From NCBI GenBank assembly GCA_002633025.1, contig NMRB01002046.1:66709-130708 (forward strand): a stretch of DNA of 64,000 nucleotides. The letters are read 5' to 3'. Shown piece after piece: positions 51,890 to 64,000 of the stretch. The notes under the pieces were generated by a model. That model searched no databases, was not told the origin of the DNA, and was given only the letters and a program-made list of their open reading frames with translations. How positions within the stretch are numbered: position 1 is the first letter of the stretch; every line of letters starts with the position of its first letter. Source of the DNA: Notospermus geniculatus. Taxonomy: Eukaryota; Nemertea; Pilidiophora; Heteronemertea; Lineidae. Both the position numbers and the translations under genes were made by a program.

Positions 51890-54800
51890 ATGACCATAGA
51901 CCAAAGACTCAGCCTCAGTAAACAAGTCAGCCTTTGTTTCCTTGCAAAGCCCACAGGATGAATGCTCCTTCACCTCATGTAAACAATCATTTAAATATCC
52001 TTTTCTTCATAGTGTGAACAAAACAATGACCATACACCCAGGCTGAGGTCACTATAAAACAAGAAGTCGGCCTTTGTTTCCTTGCAAAGGCCACGACCTA
52101 ATCCATGGCAGCCAAAAGTTCCCATTGAATGGACAATTAATCACTGACCCTTCACTGCTACAGGTTGGATGGGCAGTCATGGCCAAGGCCTCTTGCCAAT
52201 CTTCTAAATGATGAGTATCAATAACTTGTCAAACAATTTGAGGAAGGCCACTTTGTAATGTAATTATGTAATTATAGATGGCTATCATACTCTTGAACCT
52301 TTATGACCGGTCATGGTTGCATGATAGTGGTGAACTCCCCTATTTCCCACACTGTGAGTGTTTGCATGATCCCCTCCCAGCAGAGTTCCATGATATTGCT
52401 AGTTCAATACATCATGAAGGACTTCTAATATCACTCATCAACCAATTGCCAATAAGTTAATGAGATCAGCTCAATCCAGCAAAGTTCAGTGATTGTGCCA
52501 AGTACCATCATGTCATGGAGACATGCTGCACAGCGTACTATACCAAAAGCCTCCTTTGCCGAAATGAACTTTTCCTGACGGTCAGTTCACTCTACAGCGA
52601 AGGACACTGTAGCGAAGAAGCCTGCTCTCGTAAATATCAAACCAACTGCTGAGTTCAAGGATCATTAATGACATTGTGAATGAACAGAAGTGTCTTGTCA
52701 ATTACCCTTTCTTGTCAATTACCAAGGGTACACCGATCAGTAAACAAGCCAAGGACTCCTGGAAGCCAATGACCTTCAAGAGCCAAGGACATGCTCGGCA
52801 CATGTCAAATGTTACTAGATGAAAATGGGCTTTTTAGAAATCAACCTCTTCTGCGATTGTATTAAGCTGGTACAGGGTTCAGGGTGTTTTTAGATGGTAC
52901 TAATGAGAGCTTTTCACTTTGAGGGGCCTGTCTACATCAGAGTTACACACTGAAGATGGGGATTCGCCAAGAGGTTAAGGCGTGCTGCGAGGGTCCGTGG
53001 GTTTGACTCCAGTAAGAGGCTATGTCTTTCACCTTAGAAACCCATTACTATTTCATGTTCTCAGAGTTACACAACTATCGGTAATCTTTTGTGAAAAGGA
53101 GCTGTCAGCCAGTTGACCAGTAGGAGTCACTACAGCCCAATTCAATGCCTAGTGGACCATTCACAGTTGAGTGACACCAATCAGGAAAATTTTCTATTGT
53201 ATTGGTCCGCTAGAAATTTGCTGCCGCCTTTTGGCAATAAACGTGGCCGACTCTTCCAAATCCTACTGCTCTCAGTAACTTTGATTTGCCGCCCAAAAGT
53301 GAGTGACCATTTGAGGTTTATATAGTCTCTCCCAACATCAGCATTCTGACCATGAGCACTCTTTGGCTATAAAATGCACTTATTTGGTGCAGTTTGAAAT
53401 AACAGAGTAATTGAACTTCAAGTGAATTGTGAATTGCACTTCACCCACATTTTCACAGCTGGCAGGGAATTCAAATCGAACACCAGCAGTGCCATCTGTT
53501 GTGAAGGGCTTTCCAATCAGGCCAATGCCTTTGTTATTCAGTTTTATGAATCACAATAAATACAGCTGTATTTTGTTATCCAGTGACTAGATCATTCAAC
53601 TATGGATATGAAGAATCCATTTTGTCTGCAACTGAGATACCAAGGCCGATCAGAATCACAACAATTCCATCCACCGGATCAATGATCATCTTACACGGTA
53701 TCGATTGGCTGTCGTATAATCTTTTGATCAGGTAACACGTCGCCAGTAAAACAACACCCGCGGGGAAAAAAACAGGCGGCCTTGGAAAAAGAGGGGATTT
53801 TTTTAAAAGACAGCTCAAAGCAACACGGTCTTCTTAAGGAATCAGAGACAGTTACATGGAAAAGCAATCGGTGGCGATTAGTTCATGATTTATGAGTTTC
53901 AGATCAATGAGTTGCAAAAACTTTCGTTTGTTTTTAGAGCAAGTTGGACTCATTTCCAAATGGTCCTTGGCAATACCATCGAATAAAAGCTTCGTAACAA
54001 GCAATTTTTTGTGATGTTCAAGGCTAGCAAAGAATCTGACAATCACATTTTGAGAACAGCCTTCAGCAAATTATGAAATTGGCCTCCAATGTAAACATTA
54101 TTAATGCCCTTTCTTATTTTGAATCATTCTTTGGAACCATTTGAGTCAACAGAATGTCCAAACCTCAAGTACGACAAAAACCCTCAAAGAAACAACTCCT
54201 CAAAATCTTGCTGAAGTCATGATACCCTGCAAATTTCAACGGCTGTGAATATTTCGGCGTTAAATATATGCCCAGTTATTGATTATTTATGAAACGACCT
54301 TGGCTTTCATACCTGATCACATCAGCCAATGACGTTCTAAGTGACAATGCAATATTCCCCTTCCTCATTTTCGTGGAGGAGTCCCTGATGATTTAACCCC
54401 ATGTCTCAGTTAATGCAGCGAGCGGCAAGGTCATCGCACCCTTGATAACATCATGATCGATATAGTACTCTCAACGCTGATATTGGATTACCACGCCGTG
54501 GTCAGAGAGACCATCGTCAATCGATCATTCTATTCTCTGTAACATTCAAGTCGCTTCATCAGAACCGAATATTGAATGTAGACATCGTGGCAGACTATCA
54601 AGGCCATTTTATGTTGATTTATGGAGTGGAGGGGTGAATTTAAAAGACTTTGATCTGACGACAACAAATCAAGCACATCACGTGAATAATCAGCTGAGAT
54701 CATTTCCCTGTCATTGTTTGCAGATAACTGCAGTTTATTGCTTATTCACGATTCTTGATGGTTCCTGCAGGCAGATCATTCTCGATATCCTGTACATGTC

Positions 54801-55799
54801 TAAATGTAAATAACAGCAGTGGAAGAAAATTCCAAGGTCGTTTTGTAACATATCAGATTGGTTATTAGCTGCCAGATGGTTGCAACTTCCTTGTAAGCAA
54901 CTGCAGCCATTTTCGCTTTCACATTCTTGTGTTCCCTGAAAAATCTCAACCTATAAACTTGGCCAATGAAAATTAAATACCAGTGGGGATTTGCTCAGAT
55001 TCAGCACCATCCACTAGGCCTAGGCCTTCTCTTCCATTTCAACAGAATACCCACTAGCCATCCTAAGGATTTTGTTGGTTCTTTTATGAGCGCTGATGAA
55101 GGGAGCGAGGGCTAAGAGCGACCCATTACCTCAGGATGCCACAAATGAGATCAAATATCAAAGTCCTCATGGCTTCTGTTTCAAACAACCTTGTGCACCA
55201 CCCAGTTGATACACTCAGTTTCCTTGAATTCAGTCCTGCAACCAGTTCATGGTCTAGGATACCTCAGCCATCACACTTTCAAATTCAGTCAATGCAAAAC
55301 CCCCATGCACTGGCCAATCAACATCATCAATTTCAATGGCTTCAATGGGATTAGAATGTCCTTGGATGCTAGATTATTAAACGATAATATCACGAAGATG
55401 ACCCCAGTAGGCGCAGCCATGAATGAAGTGTTAGCGGAAATCAGTCCGGATAGAGCTGTCAATTAAGTCCCAGTTGATTACAAGTCAATGACATTTGCCG
55501 ATGTCCCAAGAGGCGTATACAGTTGATGTCACGGATCAGCGTGAAAACAACCATTTGTTGGCGACCTTGGGCATATTATTGGCTGAAGCTGACAGCGGTG
55601 TTGTTTTCACCGACGGTCATTGACTCCGAGCAGCGAGTACACAACGGATCAAATTGATACAGACTCAACAAGAAGTACCCAATGAAACGTAGGAAGATAT
55701 ACCAATATTTCATAGGATTGGCCTGTTGATTGAAGAGCACTGAACATCCTGGTCAGGATCACAAACAATTTAAGATTTCTGTCCAGTTTTCTGTCCACA
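51890..55799. other. Intergenic, no gene seen
   Basis: The only structured piece is a tRNA-Leu/Ser-like SINE head at about 52965-53030: A-box-like GCCAAGAGGTTAAGGC and B-box-like GGGTTTGACTCC, without a clean cloverleaf. A related CCTTTGTTTCCTTGCAAAG pair occurs at about 51931 and 52071. 54100-55000 is AT-rich, single-copy-looking DNA with no coding signature, and could include enhancers. Confidence 0.4.
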
Positions 55800-56190
55800 G
55801 AGTTGATGACAAGGAAATGGTGGTGATGAAAGTGAAGAAGGGAACCATGATGATCAAGTGGAAGCAGAAGGTGATGTTGTTGAAGAAGGAAAAGAAGTAC
55901 ATGATGAAGAAGGGAAACTTGATGATGATGAAGACATTAATGAAAAGTCGAAGAAGGGAAACATGATGATGATGAAGAAGTTGAAGAAGGGAAACATGAT
56001 GATGATGAAGAAGAAGACATTGTAGTATTTGAAGAAGGTAAATATCATGGTGGTGAAGAAGTCAAAGAAGGGAAACATGGTGATGTCGTAGAAGAGGATG
56101 ATGATGATGATGATGAAGAAGGGAAACATGATGAAGAAGAAGACAATGCTAATGAAGAACAGAAGAAGATGATGCGAAAGAAGGTGTGTG
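55800..56190 (+). repeat. Purine-rich (GAAGAAGGGAAACATGATGATGA) repeat
   Basis: The plus strand is almost entirely purine plus T, in repeated GAAGAAGGGAAACATGATG and GATGATGATGAAGAAG units of variable length. The Lys/Met- and Asp/Glu-rich frames and the opposite Phe/Ile-rich frame are translations of this low-complexity DNA, not genes. Confidence 0.85.
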
Positions 56191-57706
56191 TTGAAGAAAT
56201 TGGTGAAAAATATGACTAAATGAGGTCGAAGATGAGAAAGTTGGTGGTGATAAGAAGAAGCGACAATGAGAGAATAGCCTCAACTTCCTTTGATCAGTCA
56301 TTTGACATTTCCCACTGGATGTCAAATTTCTTCTGGATAGTTATTGGTTAGATTGCCATGGAAATACATTTGTAGATTGTACAAAGCTGAAATAGGGAAG
56401 TCATTATCGACCATAAATAGTCTATCAAAGGATGAAAAACCTTGAACAGGCTGGTGGTGTCGAGACCTTCAAAGTCTTAGTTCAGGGTCGTGTGACAACA
56501 AGGACAACTATTGTGAAGGGTTTATTGTTTAATTATAAACAATGATCCAGAGGTATCAATCATTCATCTCTTGATCCGCTTGGTGTCACCTGAAAGACCT
56601 TGAATACATATCAGGCAAGGTTATATATAGCCAAGACTAATATAGGATAGAGTATGAAAAACTAGAAGGGATATGATTGCATTACAAGGAACGATCACAT
56701 TTCCCATGAAATAATTACTATAAATATGATATCGGAAGAGAATAATGCCAAGAAGGAAAAGCGACGACGGTGAATGGTTCAATGCGGGGTAACCCTGAGG
56801 AACAGGAACAAAGTCAAGATTTGGGAGTGGTTACTGCCAGTGTACAAAACAGGGCCTTATCTAGTTTTTTCCTCCTCTAGGGGCATTATAATGACCTCAG
56901 GGATGTTTTCTTCTCAGTCTGCGGAGGAGGAGACAACCCTTCTGTCCCTCTATCCGGCTATGCACTGAGGCAGATTTTATAGGAATGTGTGGGGCCCCCT
57001 TCTTTCGGCCTGCTGACAATTTTTTCAAAGTGCTATTTTTGCATCTAAAGCTGCCAAAGTTTTGATGTTGTTGACTGCTTTCACTTTCCCTTATCTCTCA
57101 GATATGACTGCAGGAAAACGCAACTCAAGCACGGTACTTTTTTCAGGGGGGCAGCGGGCCTTTAGCCCTTATCAGGTTTGCCCAATCCATTGGAAATCCT
57201 GCCCCTGCAGCAAAAACCCCACACAGAATCAAATCGAACATCGACAGCCTGAAGGTCACTAACAACCAGACATACACCCGGGAATATTTCCTAACCTCAC
57301 GGCATTTGGTTGATCGAACGTGAAATGAATGAGAAACACGACGTTCTGTACGCCATATTGGCCAATCATCACAATCCAGTTATTGCAATCAACGTCAGCG
57401 ACCGAGACATTGTGCGGCATTTTCTCCTGATGGGAGAATAACCTTGGCCGTCCTTGCCATTCACAGATAACAGGAAGATTATCGGCATGGAGATATTGAT
57501 TAGTAATCAGCTCCGACAATTGCAGACAATCAAAGAAACTGGATTGCGATAGAAAGATGATGCTACCTTTTTATCAATGATGAATTCTTTAAAGCTACAA
57601 CCTCGATTTCCATTTAACAGGTTTCAGATAGATGTCATCTTGATTGAGTGATTTTGATGGTAGGAAACCCAGGGGTTTGTGCAGCAGGGTAGAGGCTACT
57701 TGTACC
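56191..57706. other. Intergenic, no gene seen
   Basis: No exons, repeats or RNA genes are recognisable. Short open frames (64-86 codons) have no domain content. Confidence 0.4.
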
Positions 57707-57836
57707 GAGATCCAGGTTGAGTAGATAGTTGTAATGAGATCCAGGTTGAGTAGGTAGTTGTAATGAGAACCAGGTTGAGTAGATAGTTGTAATGAGATCC
57801 AGGTATGCAATGAGAGCCAGATTGAGCCTGGGAGAG
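57707..57836. repeat. 29-bp tandem repeat
   Basis: About four and a half units of GAGATCCAGGTTGAGTAG followed by ATAGTTGTAAT, the last ones degenerate. Confidence 0.85.
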
Positions 57837-58850
57837 TGCAGAGTGGGGTGATGGGTGGAGGGGATTGATGTGGAGTACTGTAGTACAAGCTCTGTGTCAC
57901 TACAATCACTTTATCGGATATCATTTCCTGCCACTTACAAATTGGCACCAATGACAATGTCCTTCTTACATCCATACCACGCTACATTGCCGTGTTTTCT
58001 TCATTGGCTTAAAGGTATTTCCAATAAGGATGTCCTCAGAGATGTCATACATCATGCCTAAGAATAAACAAGGTGCGTGCTAAAGCTGCTTGTTGCTACA
58101 AGTGGCTGGAATATCCCCTAGGCAATGTCAAAGTTTATGCTTTTATACACATTTTCTTTTTCTAATCGGGAAAGATTTATAACGGTCAATCGCCCTGAGC
58201 CATGGATTTAACCTTGGAAATGCCATGATTGCCTAGCGGTATTGCTACACACTTTAAGTCGGTATTTTTGCAAATTTTTAGCCGGCACGATTGTCAGGGG
58301 TTTAGGATATCAAGGCAAATAACACGCTATCAATTTATCACCCATATAAATTCCCACCGGCGAGGACTGACCTTGGAGCACTCACGATGCATTCGACCAC
58401 TTTGCCAACAGCGGAAGTTGAAAAAATTCTCCATAGATAATGACCATCGGTACCATTACGGCAATCTCTCCACAGCTAAAAACTCTGGACTCTTGCTTGT
58501 TGCAAGAAGGTTCACTCAAGAAAGATAATCGCATGAGTGTCACCAATAGCGACACTAAAGATAGGAAAATGATTAGTTCACTCACCCATACATTTATAAA
58601 TTGTGGTCTTACATGATCAGAACCCTCAGAGTTTTTTCCCAAACCTTGCAGCAATCTGTCCAATAACAACCGCTGCATACAGCCTTGAGTTTTTTCTAAA
58701 TAGCCCAATAGCAAGTCATTCTAATAACGTCATTACGTGCACAACCAATGAAAAGACAGGCGTGTTTTTTAGATGGCGTTAAGGATATTAGAGAGAGAGA
58801 GACCCACCGCAGCTGAAAGAGGCAAACAGAATTACTCTCTGAACATCAAG
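57837..58850. other. Intergenic, no gene seen
   Basis: No exon or RNA gene is supported. Short open frames at 57855-58061, 58229-58528 and 58382-58714 overlap each other on opposite strands and have no domain signature. A (GA)n stretch lies at about 58790-58800. Confidence 0.4.
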
Positions 58851-59219
58851 GTGATGTTGATAGAATAACCTTGGCAGTTATTAGGGAGCAAGAAAAAATG
58901 AAAATCCGTTTCTCCTCGGAAAGAATTCTTTGATTATCCAGGCGTACACGATGATGAGACAAATGGATTTTTAAAAGCTACTGCAAATGATGACAAGGAC
59001 GAGTGCGTTTCAGGTCACACACCCCTTCCAAGTTAGTGATGTTGATAGAATAACCTTGGCAGTTATTAGGGAGCAAGAAAAAATGAAAATCCGTTTCTCC
59101 TCGGAAAGAATTCTTTGATTATCCAGGCGTACATTGATGATGAGACAAATGGATTTTTAAAAGCTACTGCAAATGATGACAAGGACGAGTGCGTTCCAGG
59201 TCACACACCTTCCAAGTTA
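58851..59219. repeat. Tandem duplication, 185-bp unit
   Basis: 58851-59035 and 59036-59219 are nearly identical, starting GTGATGTTGATAGAATAACC. Differences are a CG/TT-type change near the middle and a small CCCC indel near the end. It has no coding role. Confidence 0.9.
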
Positions 59220-59988
59220 TTTTCTCCCATAGACAAGAGAAGACAAATTAAATTTTTAATTTGCGAGCCAATCGAACTCAACACGGATGATTTCCCTCCA
59301 TCATGACTTATAAAACAAATCTCGTGACGAAATCATGCTCCTGGCAAAACCGAAATAAGATATAGTTGCGTAAAAAAACGCAAATTTTCTGGTTGGCTTC
59401 GAATTTAGAAAGAGCTCCAGGCATCAATTCCGAACTGCGATAACAGAACGGTTCCCAAGGCCACTGTAATATGACGTTAGAAACCTGCAGTAACCAATTA
59501 GGCGATGCACCGAGTGGCAAGTGCATGATTTTCATGCGATGCCTTGCGTCTCGCCTTTTAAGAAATTGGGAAAATGTTATCAAAACAGGTAGATAAAGAG
59601 GAATGCAATCGGGTGAGAATTGTTACAAAGGGTATCGTCATTTGGCATTCTTATCAGAGGAGAAACAATGGAAGGTATGGAAAGAATGATGTCTTTCTAC
59701 CGCATAACAGGTGACATTTATCGAAGTCCTGTCCTTATTTTGAAGAACAATTCCAAAAAAATTCCCCACGGGTTATTTAAAAGCCTCATTCCCGCATGGA
59801 ACATTCCACTCTATTTTCCATCACCGTCAGGGTAAGTACTTGGTTTGTGGGTCAGACAGCGCAAGGACATTTCCCCAGAAGCCATGACGCAGACATTAAG
59901 CAGCCATTATCCACGCCATTATAACTGTTATGCACATTGATGATTCAGATCAAATACAAAGGCATGAGCTGAATAAGAATCGATAGTT
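59220..59988. other. Intergenic, no gene seen
   Basis: An open frame 59620-59835 ends at a consensus donor (GGGTAAGTAC), but there is no acceptor, domain or partner exon, so I do not call it a gene. Confidence 0.35.
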
Positions 59989-60347
59989 GGGCGGACATTA
60001 CGAGGGTGGCTTATTGACAGAACCAAAGTCAGAGTCTTCATCTTTGTCGGGGAGTTGCCGTGGTGTTGTGGTAGGGCGGACATTACGAGGGTGGCTTATT
60101 GACAGAACCAAAGTCAGAGTCTTCATCTTTGTCGAGGAGTTGCCGTGGTGTTGTGGTTTGGGTCTGGTTAGCGGTCAGAAGGTCTGAGGTTAGATACCCC
60201 CTGGTGTGAGACCGTGACAAATTCTCTAGTCTTTGCTTCTGAAGCTAAAATTGAAGCCTTCAATTTTAGCTCACCCAACACAGCACAGGTGTTTAAAAGC
60301 GTGCTTGTGGTACAGTAAAAGCCATTAGTTCAATATTTACCAGAAAA
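59989..60347 (+). mobile_element. Interspersed SINE-like element, truncated and fuller copies in tandem
   Basis: A copy starts at 59989 (GGGCGGACATTACGAGG) and is cut after about 85 bp, where a fuller copy begins at 60074. The fuller copy has a B-box-like GAGGTTAGATACCCC near 60190 and runs to about 60347. It is the same family as 60686-60939. Confidence 0.65.
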
Positions 60348-60685
60348 TAGTGCCAATGGCACTGTGCCCGCTTGGCTTTTTAGCACAGTGGTGGAAAGAA
60401 TAAGCCATATCAGAATCCCATACAAGCCATATTTGACCAAAGCGTACGAAGCAGATTTTGTGAGTTTGGCCTCCTGGCGGCAAAGTCAAGAATTAGATTT
60501 CACCAATACTTCATCAGGAAGTCACTACAACCTAGAGGTAAATACATACAAAGATTCAATACAATAGCTCACACGATTATCAAAATATAACCCTTAAGTT
60601 TTTCACAAAATGCCCCCTACCTACCAAAATAGGAATCGCATCGCACCCAAAATCAAACTTGACCTAGATTTTTTGGTCATAAACA

Positions 60686-60939
60686 GGGCGGACATTACGA
60701 GGGTGGCTTATTGACAGAACCAAAGTCAGAGTCTTCATCTTTGTCGAGGAGTTGCCGTGGTGTTGTGGTTTGGGTCTCTGGTTAGCGGTCAGAAGGTCTG
60801 AGGTTAGATACCCCCTGGTGTGAGACCGTGGCAAATTCTCTAGTCTTTGCTTCAATTTTTAGCTCACTCAACACAGGTGTTAAAGCGTGCTTGTGGTACA
60901 GTAAAAGTCATTAATTCAATACTTACCGGTACCAGAAAA
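60686..60939 (+). mobile_element. SINE-like element, third copy
   Basis: This copy matches 60074-60347 from GGGCGGACATTAC through GAGGTTAGATACCCC to TGTGGTACAGTAAAAG and ACCAGAAAAT, with small indels. Divergence is low, so the family was recently active. The minus-strand frame at 60664-60855 is its reverse translation. Confidence 0.7.
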
Positions 60940-61258
60940 TTGAACTTGATCGAGATTGCACAGCCAATAGCTATAGGGTATGTGAAGTGGACTTGACAGT
61001 GTCTAGAACATGTAAAAGTGCGCTATACAAAAGTGGTAAAATAAAATAAATAATCATAATCTAGGAATGTGGGGAGCCAAAAGGAAAGATTCTATCATTT
61101 CACTAGGCTCAAGTTTCGTTCAATGCACTTGAGACTTGCCCAATGAAAACATCAGCGGTTTGATAGGCCTACCTGCTATCACCTAGTTGAACATGGAACT
61201 GAAAGCTATGCCAAACACTAAGCACTTGCAATGACCACCACTGGCTCAAGCATTCAAA

Positions 61259-61355
61259 AATCCTCCTACAGCAGGGGCTTCTACCACACTCCTCTTTATC
61301 CACTCACTGTGTGAGTGAATGAAGAGGTGTGACTAAAGCCCTGCTATGGGAGGAT
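61259..61355. mobile_element. MITE family M1, copy 2
   Basis: Inverted ends are AATCCTCCTACAGCAGGG and CCCTGCTATGGGAGGAT. The inner stem is CTCCTCTTTATCCACTCA against TGAGTGAATGAAGAGG. It is about 97 bp. Confidence 0.75.
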
Positions 61356-63652
61356 GTTCAGATATTGACAATCAACAGACAGACTGGGGGGGGGGGGAGG
61401 GGGCAAATGCATCAGCTTTATTTCACTCATCCAGTTGACTCCAAACACATCCTCGATTTCACCCCCCCCCCCCCAAAACAGTTGAATTTGTCAGAAGTAA
61501 CAACTAGTACCACCAGTCAGCCCCAGCCCCAGGGTATCAATCCAAACCCAAGGTCAGAAGGGCAATGCCTCTGGCAAGGATCCGTATCATCAAAACTGAT
61601 AGATCTGGAATCCGGTTATTCGGTTACCATGTTTCGATCGCTTGGAAACATACTCGGCTAATTTTATTGAAACCTTATCCCTGACGCTCGGGCGCTGACC
61701 TTCTATAGCAACAAGTGCAAGGTTTCAGGGCAATGCTGAAACTTCTGTTTCTGCATTCCTTCAGTCGTCAGTTCTCGGCCGGAGGCTAGACTAGCAAGAC
61801 TCCTCCAGGCAAAGGGCGAGGTCTGAATGAGAACCCTCCCAAATGTTACCATTATCGTCATCCATCTTTGGAGGCAACTGCAAGTTTGATATGGCAACGA
61901 AACTTACACTCGTGACATTTTCATCCGTTTTATGGATATCATTATCACACATGTCGCAACTTCACAAACGTGACATTTTCATAAATTTTGTGAATGTCAC
62001 ATGTATCGTGACCTTTTAAATTAGCCCTGCAACAAGAACAAAACAAGTTGTGGGTATACAGAAGGTGATATATCATACGGAATGTTGGGTATAGACTCCC
62101 CCTCTAATGAACATCAAAAGACTATCAGTAATGACTGAGAAACACAGAGCCACAATCATGACAATCACAAGACGCCAGCTTTGAAATCATGATTAGATTA
62201 CTGATAAATGTCCGACATCATGCTGGGACCCCAAAAACAATTATTCTTTTCTTCTAACCGCTGGTTTTTCTTCGGAAGGCGGAAGATCAGATGTAAGCCT
62301 TGAACTTTTTCACACTAATCTGCCTCGCACACAATCCAAACTTGGCCTTCCAAACCGCTGATGTTTCTTGCTATCTGGTAAATATACATCAACAGCACCC
62401 AAGGTCGGGCTTTATCAGCAATTTATCCCCACCAGCAGTGTTTGTTGAGGATGATCTCCAAAGACCCTGAACCCTGGCTGATCTTATTAGGGTTGACCTT
62501 GGACTTCGTCAGGAGCAACGGAAAGACTGAGTCCTTGGAATTACTATAGTGACAGTTGTTAGTATTTTTCAAAGACCTTTTCACTCAGGGTGGCTACAGT
62601 TTTACGGAGACGAACAAACAGATCTCCTTTACTAAGTAGAGCAACCTTGGAGAGATCTTCACGTTCAACTATACATTGCGATAATCATCATTTCATAAAA
62701 GGAAAGCCTCCAATTGTCGGACTAGTATATTGACATGAATGGAATGAAATACAAACGTGGTGTATTCTGAGTGATATCAACAACAATGGGTAGTTATTAA
62801 GTACGGAACGGAACGGAACGGAATCGTGGTTGCAAACGGAATGTAAAAGACAGACTGACCCTGAAACTGGAACGGAACAAACATGACAACAGGTCTGAAT
62901 GGTGAGCAGTGGGGGGTATCATGAACGGCTATCTGTTGGGTGAGGATACATGGCACAGTTTCAGGACAGCTGATGCCCCTTTTATAGCTAACGATCAGCT
63001 ATAATTGTGGGCCCTGAGTAGATAAATGCCTCCTTCCAAGTTGATGCGAGTCCCCATCATGTGAACATTATTCGACGCCAAGTTTCAAGTTCCAATCTCC
63101 ACACAAGCAATTATTTTGGCTCTCAAATCAATTTCAAATCTCATTTCTTTCACCAGTTTGACAAGATAATTGAGAGCACACTCGGCAATTACTTCCAAAT
63201 TATTCTATCAGAACAGGTTACTTAATTAACAATTTCAAGTATTTGTGTATATGGGAAATGACAGGAAAAAAACTTTGTTTTGACCTTCAACTGACTTTCT
63301 TGGCATGCATGGAATACCGGTATGTGAAATTCTCTTGTTATTACAGTTTCCATAATGAAAGGCAGGATAAATTAAACAAATTAATTTCGACAGAAGACAG
63401 GCTTCCAACTAACAAGTTAGGCAACCCATCTAAAATCCTGCTCAATATCAAAGTCCTTGGTACAACCGGCATGATCGGCGCGGGGATTTTATGCTTCAAA
63501 ATACGCCTAAAATGGCACTAAACATCGTTTAAAACCTTTTAAAAAATCAACGGAAAAATAGTTTCAACAAAAACATTTTTTTCAAAAAATTTTTTTCCAA
63601 AACATTTTTTTTCAAAAAAATTTTTTTTGGTCCGTACCCTCATTTTTTTTTC
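61356..63652. other. Intergenic, no gene seen
   Basis: A G-run (about 61384-61397) faces a C-run (about 61463-61476) 70 bp away, enough for a G:C stem or quadruplex. (GGAAC)n lies near 62805-62822. T/A homopolymer arrays fill 63560-63650. The open frame at 63243-63521 lacks any domain. Confidence 0.4.
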
Positions 63653-63757
63653 TGGCGGAAACCCTGAGAAGGTTTTTTTACGTCACTCCTCTTCATCCAC
63701 TCAAACTAAACATTTTTGAGCCAAAGCGGAGCGAAACCCTGCTATGGGAGGATGTTG
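63653..63757. mobile_element. MITE family M1, copy 3
   Basis: The right end CCCTGCTATGGGAGGATGTTG matches copy 2, and the core CTCCTCTTCATCCACTCA matches too. The left end (GGCGGAAACCCTGAGAAGG) is more diverged. Confidence 0.65.
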
Positions 63758-64000
63758 GTGGGCTCCTCCATCACATTTGGCATAAACGTTTCACATTTTT
63801 CATAATTTCACTGGCAAGGTCAAAATAATCAATAGAGTTGTTGACTTGACTTTAACAAGACATCTGATATGTCTCTGACCCCTCCCGCATTCTGCCGTAC
63901 TTCACCCCATCAGAATGACACCTGTGACACCCAACGCCAGAGGGGAGGTCCTGACCTATTTCACCCATTGTCACACTCGGGGAATTTACAAACCTTGAAC

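Noticed and set aside
52965-53030. Possible tRNA-Leu/Ser gene
   Set aside because: A and B boxes are present, but acceptor and anticodon stems do not pair. It is better read as a SINE head.
55730-56129. Lys/Met-rich and Phe/Ile-rich frames that look like a charged or membrane protein
   Set aside because: Low-complexity GAAGATGATG repeat read in different frames.
59620-59835. Open frame ending at a consensus splice donor
   Set aside because: No upstream acceptor, no domain and no continuing exon.

Overview
This is intron-rich animal nuclear DNA. Phase-consistent GT-AG exons, polyadenylation signals, tRNA-like SINEs, hairpin MITEs and many bilaterian housekeeping orthologues show this. Nothing prokaryotic or viral is visible. 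Gene structure plus a repeat reminiscent of the bivalve 'AGCTCACCTG' element suggest a marine invertebrate, possibly a lophotrochozoan, but I cannot name the phylum with confidence.

Layout from left to right. At 2-430 (+) lies the 3' end of a TKL-like protein kinase. At 1964-6847 (+) is a secreted steryl-sulfatase-type arylsulfatase. Its middle exons are missing, and a contig bounded by single Ns at 2235 and 5039, carrying three sushi exons and several repeats, occupies their place. ZFPL1 (complement 8693-11065) is complete in 6 exons. DMAC2 (12332-14290, +) lacks its first exon. PRPF39 (complement 16347-23355) is complete in 15 exons. GALM (23523-26158, +) is complete in 8 exons and diverges from PRPF39 across a 167-bp interval. 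TECPR2 (complement 29312-37830) is complete in 15 exons, but its first two exons are repeated at 39460-40026 beyond a 330-N gap. DHRS7 (41334-44116, +) is complete in 8 exons. From about 44.4 kb to the right edge (about 20 kb) I find no credible protein-coding gene, only SINEs, MITEs, minisatellites and duplications.

The genes are not an operon. They are independently transcribed, and several sit in divergent pairs (ZFPL1/DMAC2, PRPF39/GALM, TECPR2/DHRS7). Their products act in Golgi structure, complex I assembly, U1 snRNP splicing, galactose metabolism, autophagy/ER export and short-chain dehydrogenase chemistry. From memory, human PRPF39, TECPR2 and DHRS7 all lie on chromosome 14, so part of the cluster may be a relic of an ancestral linkage group.

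I found no convincing new biochemical system. The best leads are the CTD-like S/T-P heptad array in PRPF39, a possible stop-containing cassette exon in the same gene, at least 18 copies of the 8-mer TACCGGTA where about one is expected, the sulfatase/sushi juxtaposition (probably misassembly), and several perfect hairpins.
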